In this document: piece by piece, positions 1 through 9,964 of the stretch
Layout: every line of letters starts with the position of its first letter
Numbering within the stretch: the stretch's first letter is position 1
Source: Gemmatimonadota bacterium
GTDB taxonomy: Bacteria; Gemmatimonadota; Gemmatimonadetes; Gemmatimonadales; GWC2-71-9
Reading direction: 5' to 3'
DNA: 64,000 bases
NCBI GenBank assembly: GCA_003220935.1
Contig: QHTT01000091.1
Span: 1 to 64,000 of the forward strand
Position numbers and translations under genes: made by a program
The notes under the pieces: model-generated
Told to the model about the DNA's origin: nothing
What the model saw: only the letters and a program-made list of their open reading frames with translations
Database searches by the model: none

Positions 1-1
1 G

Positions 2-574
2 GAACAGAGGAAGCTCATCTTCTACGACGATGACGACTGCGGTCTCAAACGAGCGTCCCAGCTGCTCAAGGCGCAGGACGTCGAGGGCACCTTCCAGGCC
101 TCCCAACAAAACCTCGAGACCTGCAAGAACACCCCGAAGGTGAAAGACAAGGTCTTGGGACATGCCTACTACAACATGGGCATGAGTCACATGATGCGGG
201 ATGAGTACGACCAGGCGTTAGAGCAGTTCCGGGAGGCCGCCCAGCTCCGGCCGGGCGACATCGTCAACAAGGCCATAGCCGAGTGCCAGATGGCCAAGGA
301 GCTGGTCCTGGCGATGCAACAGATCGACCAGCGGGCGGCCTTCGAGACGGGGCAGAAGCAGGCTGAAGGAGAGAGAGTCGCGCAGGCCGAGGCGGCCGGT
401 ACGCTCACCAACGCCGATGTCATTCAGATGGTGGAGAGCAAGCTGTCCGACGTGCTCATCATCCACAAGATCAAGAACTCGAAACACAAGTTCGATACGT
501 CCTCTGATGCCCTCGTCAAGCTGACCAAGGCGGGCGTCAAGGACCCGGTGATCATGACGATGATGGAGCCGTAG
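2..574 (+). CDS. TPR-repeat protein, 5' end outside the window
   Basis: Frame open from base 2 (EQRKLIFYDDDDCGLKRASQLLKAQ...) into the listed 140..574 ORF; TPR-like AYYNMGMSHMMRDEYDQALEQFREAAQLRP. Confidence 0.7.
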   Translation, partial: EQRKLIFYDDDDCGLKRASQLLKAQDVEGTFQASQQNLETCKNTPKVKDKVLGHAYYNMGMSHMMRDEYDQALEQFREAAQLRPGDIVNKAIAECQMAKELVLAMQQIDQRAAFETGQKQAEGERVAQAEAAGTLTNADVIQMVESKLSDVLIIHKIKNSKHKFDTSSDALVKLTKAGVKDPVIMTMMEP

Positions 575-622
575 CCGCCCTAGCTTTTGCCTTTCCTGCT
601 TTCGTCAGGCCAGATTTGCCGT

Positions 623-1304
623 GTGAAATGCTTGAGTGCGGTCTGCCTCCTCGCCGCCTGCCATGCCGGCCCGAGTTCATCTCCACCGCTGCGGCTCGGC
701 ACCACGTATACGGTCGAGCAGTCGGGCGCGCTGGAGCTGCTCGACTCCCTCGCGCAGCCCAAGCCGGCTGTCGTGGTCGGCCCCTCGGGCCAGATCCTCG
801 CCGCGGCCGCGCGGGGGGACGTCGATGTCGTGATCACGGATCGCCGCCGCGTCGAGCGCCGCGGACGCGTTCCGTCGCATCGCGGCGGCGGCCGGGCCGT
901 TCGTCTCGCGGGGGGATTCCTCGGGCACGCACGTGAAGGAGCTGGTCCTGTGGGACCGGGCGGGCGGGCGGCCGGCGGGCTCGTGGTACCTCCAGTCGGG
1001 CGCCGACCAGACGACCACGCTGCACGTGGCGGACGAGCGCAACGCGTACGCGCTCGCCGACCTGCCGACGCTGGCGAGGCTCACCGGCCTGCGACTGCGC
1101 GTGTTGTTTGCGGCCGATACCGCGCTTACCAACCCGTACACCCTGTATGTCGTGCGCGAGTCGCGCGCGGGTCCCGCGGCGCGAGCGTTCGCGCAGTGGG
1201 CGATGAACGTCGCGCGCCCGCGCATCCTCAGCTTACGCCTCCCCGACGGCACACCGGCGTTCGGGTCGCGGCCGGGCGACTGCACGGCGCTGGGGCTGCC
1301 ATGA
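623..1304 (+). pseudogene. Tungstate/PBP-like substrate-binding lipoprotein, disrupted by internal deletion/frameshift
   Basis: N-part MKCLSAVCLLAAC (lipobox)...TTYTVEQSGALELLDSL...DVDVVITD in one frame; C-part IAAASSAADAFRRIAAAAGPFVSRGDSSGTHVKELVLW...NPYTLYVV in another; the middle of the family is missing near 838-842. Confidence 0.55.
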
Positions 1305-1759
1305 GGGCAGTCCACGCCGTGTGCGCCACGGCGCTCGCCTGGCAGGGCTGCCACGCCTCGCATCCCGACCCCGTGCAGGGCACAACGCTGCTGCTCGGCA
1401 GGTGGGAGTACGTCGCCCCGCGGCGCGCTGTCCCGGCGCGACCTGCCCTGGGCGCCGGTCTCCGGGTCTCGCTCCAGTTCGACTCGACCGCTCACGATAC
1501 GGCCTTCGGACGGGTGGTGCGCTGGTTCGCCGGGGATGTCGGCACACCGCCCGCCACGTTCGGAACGGTAACCGGCGTGGTCACGGGCGATGGCGTCGTC
1601 AGCATCACCATCCCCAGTGCCACGGCGGGCGTCGCGCCGATGACACTGACCGCTACAGATGCCGGGCGCGACACGTTGACCATCACCACGGCCTCCTTCG
1701 CTCATGGCCCCGGCGCGCTGCTCGTACGGAGCGTCGGCCCGCCTACTGCGAAACCGTAA
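1301..1759 (+). CDS. Hypothetical protein, putatively exported
   Basis: ATG overlaps the upstream TGA (ATGA); continuous ORF MRAVHAVCATALAWQGCHASHPD... Confidence 0.5.
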   Translation: MRAVHAVCATALAWQGCHASHPDPVQGTTLLLGRWEYVAPRRAVPARPALGAGLRVSLQFDSTAHDTAFGRVVRWFAGDVGTPPATFGTVTGVVTGDGVVSITIPSATAGVAPMTLTATDAGRDTLTITTASFAHGPGALLVRSVGPPTAKP

Positions 1760-2132
1760 GGGAGTAGCCCGCGAGGGCGCGCAGGTCGTAGCTGCGCGCG
1801 GCGACGCTCTGGACGGTCGCGACGTACTGACTCGCCTGACCCAGGTTCGGCACGCCGATCGTGAGGATCGTCCCCTGGGCGAGCGTCCCCGTGAGGGCGA
1901 ACCGCGTGGTAGTGCCGAGCGGCTGAGCGAATAGCCGCAGCCCCGTGCCGGGCGTCGCGCTCGTGAGCACAGCTGGTCCGGTGACCGTGAGCAGAATCGC
2001 CCCGTCCCCCCCGCTGTTCGGCGTCGTGAGATCTACCTTCAGCATACCGGCGACCGGCCCGGTGCTCTCCCGGCAGGTCAACGCCGCACTCACGAGCACG
2101 AGTAGCGCCACCGTCCCGGTCAGTCGGCTCAC
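1743..2132 (-). CDS. Hypothetical secreted protein / lipoprotein
   Basis: GTG start overlaps the upstream stop (GTGA); signal-like VSRLTGTVALLVLVSAALTC. Confidence 0.5.
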   Translation of the reverse strand: MSRLTGTVALLVLVSAALTCRESTGPVAGMLKVDLTTPNSGGDGAILLTVTGPAVLTSATPGTGLRLFAQPLGTTTRFALTGTLAQGTILTIGVPNLGQASQYVATVQSVAARSYDLRALAGYSLTVSQ

Positions 2133-4402
2133 CGCGCACCCCGTTTCGCCCGTAGTGCCTGCGCGGCGGCCCGCTGCGCCGCGGTGAGCGGCGCGCCGGT
2201 GGCGTCGACCCATGCGAGGAAGTCGCCGAGGTCGAACCGCCCGTTCGCGTTGCCGAGCTGGTCGAGGTCGCCCTGCTCTTGGGTGGTGAGGCCGGCCCCG
2301 CCCAGGATCTGGGATACCACGGCGCTCGCGGCGATGGGCGCGAAGAACACCGCCCGCACGGCATAGGGCCGGCTCATCGGCAGTGTAAGGGACAGCGACT
2401 TGGAAACGGTGTCGCCCGCCCACGAGACGAACGCGCGCACGCTGCTGGTGTCGTTGGCCGTCAAAGTCACGGGAGTCGCCTCGGCAAGGAACGAGCCGCT
2501 CGTGTCCGACGCTGCAACGGTGCCGCCGCTCGTCGCCGAATACATGAGCTGGTGCGCCCGCGCCAGCGTCACGATCAACGTGTCGGGCGTGGCGCCGGCC
2601 GTGAAGCCGTGCGTGCGCGCCAGGCCGTCGGACCACGAGCCGAACACCTGTCGGGTCCGGCCCGCCACCGTGTACTGCGTGTCCGCTACGCCCACCGTGT
2701 GCGGCGTGCCCTGGTTCAGCAATTCGCGATACACGTGGTAGCTCGCCCCATCGACCTGGATCACGGCCGCAGTGTCCGTGGCGCGGACCAGCGTCACTGG
2801 GAACCTCACGCGGAAGGACATCTCCCCGTTGAGGACGACCTGCTGGATCTGATCCAGGACGATCCCCGCCGGCAATGAGTCTGAGTTGCGACGCGCCGCC
2901 GGCGTGCTCGACGCGGAGAAGAGGACGTTGGGAACAGGCACCCCCGGGTACGGGTCGCCGGCGTCGCCACGATTCGACTGCGGCGACGTGAAGTTCGCAT
3001 CGAGGTTGCCCTTGCCGTCCGCCTGCACAAGCTCCAGGCCGTGGATCGGTCCGGCATTGATGGTGTTGGAGAAACCGCCGATCGCGATCTGAGTCGAGTC
3101 CACGTGCCAGATGAGCAGGCCGCCGCCGCAGCTGGACGGCAATCCGCTGACGCGGCAGTGATAGCCGATCATCGCGCTGTCGGACTGGACGGCCTGCCGG
3201 TTCTCGAGCAGGAAGTACTCGCCGCGCGAATTCGCGCCCAGCGCTCGCACGTAGAACGCGGTGTCGGACACCGGTGCGGCGCCGAAATGATAGGTGCCCG
3301 CCGCGCCCAACGGCCGCACCGTGACCCAGCCGAGTTGGCTCAGTGACCACGCGTCCATCCGCGACGGGCTCAGGGGGGAGGTGTAGTTGCCGCTTCCCAT
3401 GAGCCCCCACTCGCCGATGCCTTCCGTCGAGTCCACGGTATCGTACAGGTCTGGGAGGCCAAAGCCGTGCCCGGTCTCGTGCGCCACCGTACCGATCGGC
3501 ATGATCTGTGTGCTGTCGCAACCCGTCGACCCGCCTACGCCGCTCTGGAGGATGTAATCGCTGACCCGGATGCGGACGCCGGCAGTTCCGGTCGAGTGTG
3601 TCATGTACGAAGGTTGCAACGCGTAGCGGTGCGCCCAGAGGTGGTTGGCGGGCGTTCCCCGCGGCGGCCCGGGGCCGCACTCGCCGCCCGGCGCCGCAGG
3701 CAGGAACAGGATGAGGTCGACGACGTTGTCGCCGTCGCTGTCGTACTGCGTCCAGTCCACCGAGCCATCGATCTTCGCCAACGCCTCGCGTAAGCCGTTC
3801 TGCATCGCCAGCACCGCGCTATCGGAGAAGAGCCCGTTGCAGTTGCTGGACCCGAACGGGTTCTCCTTCTGGCACTGCGTGCTCGTCCCGCCGGCGTACC
3901 TCACCTCGTTGCTGTCGAGCGTCACGGCGCCGTACGTCTGCCCCTTGATGCTCAGCAAGCCAGTGGAGAGTTGCTCGTAGAACGAGCGGTACGTGTACGG
4001 GCGGCCGGAGGGCGGCGTGGCGGCGAACAGAACCTGATCGTACTCCGCCGCAGCGCGCATTTGGGCCGCCGGCGTGTCCCGGTACTTGATGAGCAGCGCC
4101 GGGACGCGCAGCACGCCCGACACCGCCACGGCAGCCGCGGACGGGGCGACTGGCGAGAGGAGCACTCCCGCAGCCCCCCCAGCGCCCGCGAGCGGCGCAT
4201 TCAGTGCCCCGAACTGTCGCCGGCCGAGCAGCCGGGCGCGGTTTGTCGCGACCTGACGCGCCTGCTTGCGCCATACGCCGTCGCTCCGGAAGTCGAACTT
4301 GCGGATTTCCCAACGAGGAGCGGAGCGGTCCTGAGCGCGCGCCGCGCCGGGAAGACACGCGACAATGAGGAGCCCGATCAGGAGCGAGCGGAGACGCGTC
4401 AC
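2129..4402 (-). CDS. M6-family (immune inhibitor A-like) secreted metalloprotease
   Basis: Signal peptide MTRLRSLLIGLLIVACLPGAARAQ; VAHETGHGFGLPDLYDT zinc motif; C-terminal repeat-like region. Confidence 0.8.
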   Translation of the reverse strand: MTRLRSLLIGLLIVACLPGAARAQDRSAPRWEIRKFDFRSDGVWRKQARQVATNRARLLGRRQFGALNAPLAGAGGAAGVLLSPVAPSAAAVAVSGVLRVPALLIKYRDTPAAQMRAAAEYDQVLFAATPPSGRPYTYRSFYEQLSTGLLSIKGQTYGAVTLDSNEVRYAGGTSTQCQKENPFGSSNCNGLFSDSAVLAMQNGLREALAKIDGSVDWTQYDSDGDNVVDLILFLPAAPGGECGPGPPRGTPANHLWAHRYALQPSYMTHSTGTAGVRIRVSDYILQSGVGGSTGCDSTQIMPIGTVAHETGHGFGLPDLYDTVDSTEGIGEWGLMGSGNYTSPLSPSRMDAWSLSQLGWVTVRPLGAAGTYHFGAAPVSDTAFYVRALGANSRGEYFLLENRQAVQSDSAMIGYHCRVSGLPSSCGGGLLIWHVDSTQIAIGGFSNTINAGPIHGLELVQADGKGNLDANFTSPQSNRGDAGDPYPGVPVPNVLFSASSTPAARRNSDSLPAGIVLDQIQQVVLNGEMSFRVRFPVTLVRATDTAAVIQVDGASYHVYRELLNQGTPHTVGVADTQYTVAGRTRQVFGSWSDGLARTHGFTAGATPDTLIVTLARAHQLMYSATSGGTVAASDTSGSFLAEATPVTLTANDTSSVRAFVSWAGDTVSKSLSLTLPMSRPYAVRAVFFAPIAASAVVSQILGGAGLTTQEQGDLDQLGNANGRFDLGDFLAWVDATGAPLTAAQRAAAQALRAKRGAR

Positions 4403-4444
4403 GTGCTGGAATCCCGGGATGAGAGCAGACCGACCGAATTTACC

Positions 4445-5842
4445 CTAGGACGTCGCGGCGCTGGAAGCTGTGCCCTCGCTCACGCCGCGTCGCGCGAGCA
4501 GCACGCCCAACCCCATGAACCCGATCACGCCGCCCACAACCTTGGCCTCATACATCCAGGGACGCCCGTCGTCTCCCGGTGGAACGAAGCCGAGCAGGAT
4601 CGAGAAGCCGACGGCCGCGAGGCCCACGAGGCCGATCAGCCCCGTGGCGGCGGTGCGCGCCCGCCGCAGCCGCAGATAGGCCGCGAAGAGATACAGATAA
4701 GGAATGAAGAAGAGGATGAGGGTGGTCTGGGTGAGCACGAGGTAGGCGTTCTTCACGGTGGAGCCGACCAGGCTCGCGACCACGAACACGGTGGCGAGCG
4801 CCCCCTGTACGAGCAGCGCGAGATGCGGCGTGTGCCAGCGCGGATGGATGCGACTGAAGGCGGGCGGCAGCGCGCCATCCACGCCCGCGACGAACGGCAG
4901 GCGCGCCGACCCCGCGAGCCACGCGCCTACGCCGCCCAAATTGCCGAGCGCGAGCAGGATGGCGACCAGCGCCGCGACGGGCGCCAGCCACGCCACGCCG
5001 AGGCGCTGCACCAGCGCCGCCGTCGCCTGCGGCATCCCGTTCGTGATGCTCACCGTCTCGGCCGGCAGGGCTACGAGCATCGCCGCAGTGCCGAGGACGT
5101 ACAGCAGGACGATGCCGACTCCCGAGATGACGATGCCGCGTCGCAGCGTCGCGGCGGGGTCGTGGATCTCGTCCCCGAGCGTCGGGGCGAGCTCGAGGCC
5201 GGCGACCGCGAACGTCATGGTGGCGAAGAGATTGATCGACGGGAGGTCGAATTTCGCGGGTAGCAACCCTCGCAGGGTGACCGGCGTAGCGCTGCCGTGC
5301 GCCACGAGCGACCAAGCCGCCAGCACCACGAAGATGAGCGCCGGCAGCCAGGTCCCGTGACCGCCCAGGTTCTGGAGTCGCTTCCCGACCCGCAGGCCGA
5401 CCAGGTTCATGCCGACCGCGAGCCACAGCCCCGCCAGCGACAGCGCGCCGACGAAGACGGTGTCGTCGCCAAGGCGCACGAACCGCGGCCCGCCCGCGTA
5501 GGCGGCGATCGCGGCGGTGGCGACGAGCAACGACGGGAAGTAGAAAAGGTTATTGACCCAGTAGCCCCAGCCCGCCACGAATCCCTGGAGCGGTCCGAAC
5601 GCCCGGCGGACCCACCGGTAGATACCGCCCGCCGCAGGATCAATGTCGGCGAGCTCCCGCACTGCGACGGCCGAAGGTAGGAAGAAGACGACCATCGCCA
5701 CCACCCACAGGAATAGGCTGGCGAGCCCGAACTGGCTCGCCGCGGTGGTGAGCCACCGCAGCCCGACGATCGCCGTGATGTTGAACAGCACGACGTCGCG
5801 CAGCCGCATGACGCGGGGAAGCTGGTCAGGGACCCTTGGCAT
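4445..5842 (-). CDS. APC-superfamily amino acid permease
   Basis: Multi-TM protein; LRDVVLFNITAIVGLRWL..., DPAAGGIYRWVRRAFGPLQGFVAGWGYWVNNLFYFPSLL. Confidence 0.85.
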   Translation of the reverse strand: MPRVPDQLPRVMRLRDVVLFNITAIVGLRWLTTAASQFGLASLFLWVVAMVVFFLPSAVAVRELADIDPAAGGIYRWVRRAFGPLQGFVAGWGYWVNNLFYFPSLLVATAAIAAYAGGPRFVRLGDDTVFVGALSLAGLWLAVGMNLVGLRVGKRLQNLGGHGTWLPALIFVVLAAWSLVAHGSATPVTLRGLLPAKFDLPSINLFATMTFAVAGLELAPTLGDEIHDPAATLRRGIVISGVGIVLLYVLGTAAMLVALPAETVSITNGMPQATAALVQRLGVAWLAPVAALVAILLALGNLGGVGAWLAGSARLPFVAGVDGALPPAFSRIHPRWHTPHLALLVQGALATVFVVASLVGSTVKNAYLVLTQTTLILFFIPYLYLFAAYLRLRRARTAATGLIGLVGLAAVGFSILLGFVPPGDDGRPWMYEAKVVGGVIGFMGLGVLLARRGVSEGTASSAATS

Positions 5843-6533
5843 GAACGGTGGCGGTGAGCCACCCGATGCCGCTGCCCAGTGCCGCGCCGCCCATCACGTC
5901 GGTCGGGAAATGCTTGCCGCCGGCGACGCGCAGGGCGGCGACCCCCGCCGCCCCCGCGTACAGCAGCACCGCGTTCCTGGCGCGGTGCGGCAGCTGCTCG
6001 CGCTGGGCCATGACGAGATACGACGTCGCCGCCGCGAACGCGAGCGAGGCGTGCCCCGAGGGGAACGACTGCCGGCTTTCCCGCTGCGCCGCCGCCGCCA
6101 CGGCATCCGCCGTGTACAGGACCGGGCGACTGCGGTGCACGATCACCTTGAGCCACCCAGTCGCCGCCTGCGTCCAGGCGAGCGAGTTGAGGAACACCGC
6201 CGCGTTGCCGCGCCGCTGACCCGGATCGAGCCCGTGGAGCGAGGCGAACGCCGCGGCGCCGACGACACCTCCGAGCAGAACGCTGCTCGCGGTCGCGGCG
6301 CTAGCGGAAGAGTTGTTCAGCCCGGCGCGATCGATGCCGGGAACCGAGGCCGGGTCGCACGGGGCGCACGGCGGCGGGCCGTGCGGCAGATTCAAAGCAA
6401 CGGGGATGAGTGAGAGTGCGCCCGCGGTACCGACCGAGGCAGCATCCCACCACGTGACACGATAGGGCGTCTGACCCGCTGCCAGCCGCGCGGCGGCGAA
6501 CAGCCAGACGAAGACGACCGCCGACCGGGACAT
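5826..6533 (-). CDS. PAP2-family phosphatase
   Basis: KVIVHRSRP...SFPSGHASLAFA...RVAGGKHFPTDVMGG PAP2 motifs. Confidence 0.85.
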   Translation of the reverse strand: MSRSAVVFVWLFAAARLAAGQTPYRVTWWDAASVGTAGALSLIPVALNLPHGPPPCAPCDPASVPGIDRAGLNNSSASAATASSVLLGGVVGAAAFASLHGLDPGQRRGNAAVFLNSLAWTQAATGWLKVIVHRSRPVLYTADAVAAAAQRESRQSFPSGHASLAFAAATSYLVMAQREQLPHRARNAVLLYAGAAGVAALRVAGGKHFPTDVMGGAALGSGIGWLTATVHAKGP

Positions 6534-6612
6534 GCGGGCTCTCGCTCGAAACGGGAGGCTTGGAAGTTACGTAGTCCAGGCGAAGCGTGCTAACTTACGT
6601 CCGCGCGGGACC

Positions 6613-6641
6613 TTGCGGTTTGGTGGCAGCGCCACTACTGT
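6613..6641 (+). promoter_or_regulatory. Candidate sigma70-type promoter upstream of the spt-like gene
   Basis: TTGCGG - 17 bp - TACTGT, about 40 bp before the GTG at 6682, in a divergent intergenic region. Confidence 0.3.
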
Positions 6642-6681
6642 CAAGGCTGCTGTTTTCTCACCCTAACTGTCTGGGGGCCCC

Positions 6682-7887
6682 GTGACTACCGAGACCCTGC
6701 AGCACGTCGCGCTGTTCGATAAGTGCAAGAGCTTCACGAAGGCGCGGGAGCTTCAAGCTGCCGGGCTGTACCCGTACTTCCGCCCGATCTCCCACTCGGA
6801 AGACACGGTCGTCGTGATCGAAGGCAAAGAGCGGATCATGATGGGCTCCAACAACTACCTGGAGCTGACGCATCATCCCGAGGTCCTGGCTGCGGCCAAG
6901 CACGCGCACGAGCGCTACGGTTCGGGCTGCACCGGGAGCCGGCTGTTGAATGGGACGCTCGACTTGCACGAGCGGCTCGAGGCCGAGCTGGCGCAGTTCT
7001 TCGGTAAGGAAGCGTGCCTCGTGTTCTCGACGGGGTACCAGGCGAACCTGGGGTTGGTCTCGGGCCTCGTGGGGCGCGGCGACGTCGTGTTCCTCGACAA
7101 GCTCGATCACGCCTCGATCGTGGACGGGGCGAAGATGTCGTACGGCGACACCGTGCGCTTCAACCACGCCGACCTGGTGAACCTTGAGCGCAAGATGCAG
7201 CAGGTGCCCGCGGGCACGGGCATGATGATCATCGTCGACGGCGTCTACTCCATGGAAGGCGAAATCGCCGACGTGCCGAGCCTGCTCAAGGTCGCGCAGA
7301 AGTACGGCTCCGCCCTCGCGCTGGACGACGCGCACGCGGTGGGCGTGCTCGGTCCGCGGGGCGACGGCACCGCCGCGCACTTCGGCCTGGTGGACGAAGT
7401 GGATATCATCGTGGGCACGTTCTCGAAGTCGCTCGCCTCGATCGGCGGCTTTGCGGCAGGGGCCGAGAGCGTCATCCACTACCTGAAGCACAACTCGCGG
7501 CCCCTGATTTTCACCGCGGCGCTGCCACCCGCCAACACGGCTGGAGTGCTCGCCGCCCTGCACATCCTGCAGCGCGAGCCGGAGCGGCGCGACCAGCTCT
7601 GGGCCAATACGCGCCGCCTCCAGGAGGGGCTGCGCTGCGAGGGCTTCGACATCGGGCCGACGGCGACGCCCATCGTACCCGTCCTCATCGGGCCGCTCGA
7701 GAAGACGTTCCTCTTCTGGCGGAAGCTGTTCGAGAACGGCGTGTTCACGAACCCCGTGGTGCCGCCCGCCGTGCCACCGTCCCATTGCCGGTTGCGCACC
7801 AGCCTGATGGCAACCCACACCGCCCAGCAGATCGACCACGCCCTGGAGGTCTTCGCCCGGCTCGGCAAAGAGCTGGGGGTCATCTGA
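6682..7887 (+). CDS. spt: Serine palmitoyltransferase-like PLP-dependent alpha-oxoamine synthase
   Basis: GSNNYLELTHHPEVL, GSGCTGSRLLNGTLDLHERLE, ALDDAHAVGVLG, GTFSKSLASIGGF (PLP Lys); adjacency to bCerS- and CerR-like genes favours SPT over KBL/BioF. Confidence 0.8.
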   Translation: MTTETLQHVALFDKCKSFTKARELQAAGLYPYFRPISHSEDTVVVIEGKERIMMGSNNYLELTHHPEVLAAAKHAHERYGSGCTGSRLLNGTLDLHERLEAELAQFFGKEACLVFSTGYQANLGLVSGLVGRGDVVFLDKLDHASIVDGAKMSYGDTVRFNHADLVNLERKMQQVPAGTGMMIIVDGVYSMEGEIADVPSLLKVAQKYGSALALDDAHAVGVLGPRGDGTAAHFGLVDEVDIIVGTFSKSLASIGGFAAGAESVIHYLKHNSRPLIFTAALPPANTAGVLAALHILQREPERRDQLWANTRRLQEGLRCEGFDIGPTATPIVPVLIGPLEKTFLFWRKLFENGVFTNPVVPPAVPPSHCRLRTSLMATHTAQQIDHALEVFARLGKELGVI

Positions 7888-7892
7888 GCGCA

Positions 7893-8999
7893 GTGGAGAT
7901 CGCGCCCGTCACCGACGGGCGCGATCTCGAGCGCTTCATCGCCTTTCCCTACGACCATTACCGCGGCGACCCCCTCTGGGTCCCACAGCTGCGAATGGAC
8001 GTGCGCACGCTGCTCTCGCCCGCCAAGAACCCCTTCTTCCAGCACGCGGAGGCGCAGTATTTCGTCGGACGGTCGGGCGGTCGGACGGTCGGACGGATTG
8101 CGGCCATCAAGAACGACGCACACACCCGCGCGCACCACGACCGGGTCGGGTTCTATGGCTTCTTCGAATGTGTGAACGAGCCGGGAGTAGCGACCGCCCT
8201 GTTCGACACGGCAGCGGGCTGGCTCCGACGCCAAGACCTGGGCGTCATGCGCGGCCCGATGAGCCCGTCCATCAACGACGAGTGCGGCCTGCTCGTCCAG
8301 GGGTTCGACACCCCACCCACCTTGATGATGCCGCAGAATCCTCCGTACTATGTCGACCTGCACAACCGCTACGGCTTCCGCAAGGCCAAGGATCTGCTGG
8401 TGTACGAGAGCACGACCACCCGCCTCCCCGAGCGCATCGTGCGGGCGGCCAGCGTAATCGCGCAGCGCAAGGGCATCACGCTGCGCGCACTCAACATGCG
8501 GCGCTTCAAAGAGGAGGTCGAGCTGGTCAAGGCCCTCTACAACGAAGCGTGGGAGAAGAACTGGGGGTTCGTGCCGTTGACCGAAGCGGAGATCGACCAC
8601 CTCGCCAAACAGCTCAAGCCTATCGTCGTGCCCGACCTCGTGTGCTTTGCCGAGCGCGCCGGACAGGTCATCGGCTTCGCCGTGGCCCTGCCCGACTTGA
8701 ACGTCGCGCTCAAGCACAACCCGTCGGGGCGTTTGTTTCCGGGCATCCTCAAGGTTCTGTGGTACGCCCGCAGGGTCCACCGCCTCCGCATCCTGCTGCT
8801 GGGCGTGCTGCGGGACTACCGCTCGAGCGGCGTCGACGCGTTGCTGTACCACTGGATCTGGACCAAAGGACTGGCGCACGGATTCACCTGGGGCGAAGGA
8901 GGCTGGATGCTCGAGGACAACGCGGCTATGAACAACGCGGCCGTGCAGCTCGGCTTCCGGCCCTACCGCACGTACCGGATCTACGACAAGTCGCTGTGA
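7893..8999 (+). CDS. GNAT-like N-acyltransferase of the bacterial ceramide synthase (bCerS) type
   Basis: FPYDHYRGDPLWVPQLRMDVRTLL...FFQHAEAQYFVGR...GFFECVNEP...GPMSPSINDECGLLVQGFDTPPTLMMPQNPPYY; follows spt. Confidence 0.7.
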   Translation: MEIAPVTDGRDLERFIAFPYDHYRGDPLWVPQLRMDVRTLLSPAKNPFFQHAEAQYFVGRSGGRTVGRIAAIKNDAHTRAHHDRVGFYGFFECVNEPGVATALFDTAAGWLRRQDLGVMRGPMSPSINDECGLLVQGFDTPPTLMMPQNPPYYVDLHNRYGFRKAKDLLVYESTTTRLPERIVRAASVIAQRKGITLRALNMRRFKEEVELVKALYNEAWEKNWGFVPLTEAEIDHLAKQLKPIVVPDLVCFAERAGQVIGFAVALPDLNVALKHNPSGRLFPGILKVLWYARRVHRLRILLLGVLRDYRSSGVDALLYHWIWTKGLAHGFTWGEGGWMLEDNAAMNNAAVQLGFRPYRTYRIYDKSL

Positions 9000-9964
9000 A
9001 GGCGTTCGTCACCGGCGGGACGGGCTTCGTCGGCGCGCACCTCGTTCGGGCGCTGCTCGAGCGCGGCGGCGAGGTCGCCTGCCTCGTCCGCAGCCCCGCC
9101 AAAGCGCAAGCCCTCGGCTGGCGCGACGTGCGGATCGTGCGGGGCGATCTGGACGACGCCCGCGCCCTGGCGCAGGGGTGCGCGGGTGTGGACGTCGTGT
9201 TTCACGTCGCCGGCCGGATCAGCGCCCGCGATCTGCCGGAATTCATGGAGGCGAACCGCGACGGCACCGCCAACGTGCTCGAGGCCGCCTCGCTCCAGCC
9301 GCCGCAGCGCTTCGTGCTCGTCTCGTCACTCGCCGCCGGCGGGCCCACTACGCCGGGCGCGCCGATCGACGAAGCGCGCCGTCCCTCGCCCGTCACACCG
9401 TACGGCCAGAGCAAGCTCGCCGCCGAGATCCTGGTCCGGGCGATGCCGTTTCCCTGGACCATCGTCCGCCCGCCGACGGTGTATGGCGAATGGGATCACG
9501 AGGTCCTGAAGGTCTTCAAGTTGGCCCGCCGCGGGCTCGTGCCGGTGTTCGGTGACGGGTTGCAGGAGCTGTCGGTCATCTATGCAGGAGACCTGGCGGG
9601 CGCCTTGGTCACCGCTGCGACCTCCCCCGGCGCGGCGCGCAAGGTATACTACGCGGCGCACCCCGCCGTCACGACGAGCCGCGAGCTGGTGCGAGCGGTC
9701 GGCCGGGCAGTGGGACGCGAGCCGCGCATCGTGCCGCTGCCCGCGCCCGTCGCCCGCGCGATGCTCTGGGCCATCGGGTCGCTCGCCCACCTCGCGGGCC
9801 GCGCAACCGTGTTGTCGGCCGACAAGGCGGACGAGTTCCTGGCCCCCGCCTGGACCTGCCGGCCCGACGCGCTGATGCAGGACACCGGATGGCGCGCCGC
9901 TACGGACCTGGACACGGGGCTGCGGCGCACCGCCGACTGGTACCGCGCGGAGGGATGGCTGTGA
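8996..9964 (+). CDS. Extended SDR / NAD-dependent epimerase, CerR-like (3-oxo-ceramide reductase candidate)
   Basis: TGGTGFVGAHLVRALL, YGQSKLAAE; GTGA overlap with the bCerS-like gene. Confidence 0.7.
   Translation: MKAFVTGGTGFVGAHLVRALLERGGEVACLVRSPAKAQALGWRDVRIVRGDLDDARALAQGCAGVDVVFHVAGRISARDLPEFMEANRDGTANVLEAASLQPPQRFVLVSSLAAGGPTTPGAPIDEARRPSPVTPYGQSKLAAEILVRAMPFPWTIVRPPTVYGEWDHEVLKVFKLARRGLVPVFGDGLQELSVIYAGDLAGALVTAATSPGAARKVYYAAHPAVTTSRELVRAVGRAVGREPRIVPLPAPVARAMLWAIGSLAHLAGRATVLSADKADEFLAPAWTCRPDALMQDTGWRAATDLDTGLRRTADWYRAEGWL

Noticed and set aside
677-1705. Long minus-strand ORF (342 aa) opposite the TupA-like gene
   Set aside because: High-GC shadow ORF; low-complexity Arg/Gly/Ala-rich translation with no family motif, while the plus strand has recognisable protein segments.
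3971-5263. 430-aa plus-strand ORF opposite the M6 protease and APC permease
   Set aside because: Composition-driven antisense ORF; the minus-strand proteins have clear motifs.
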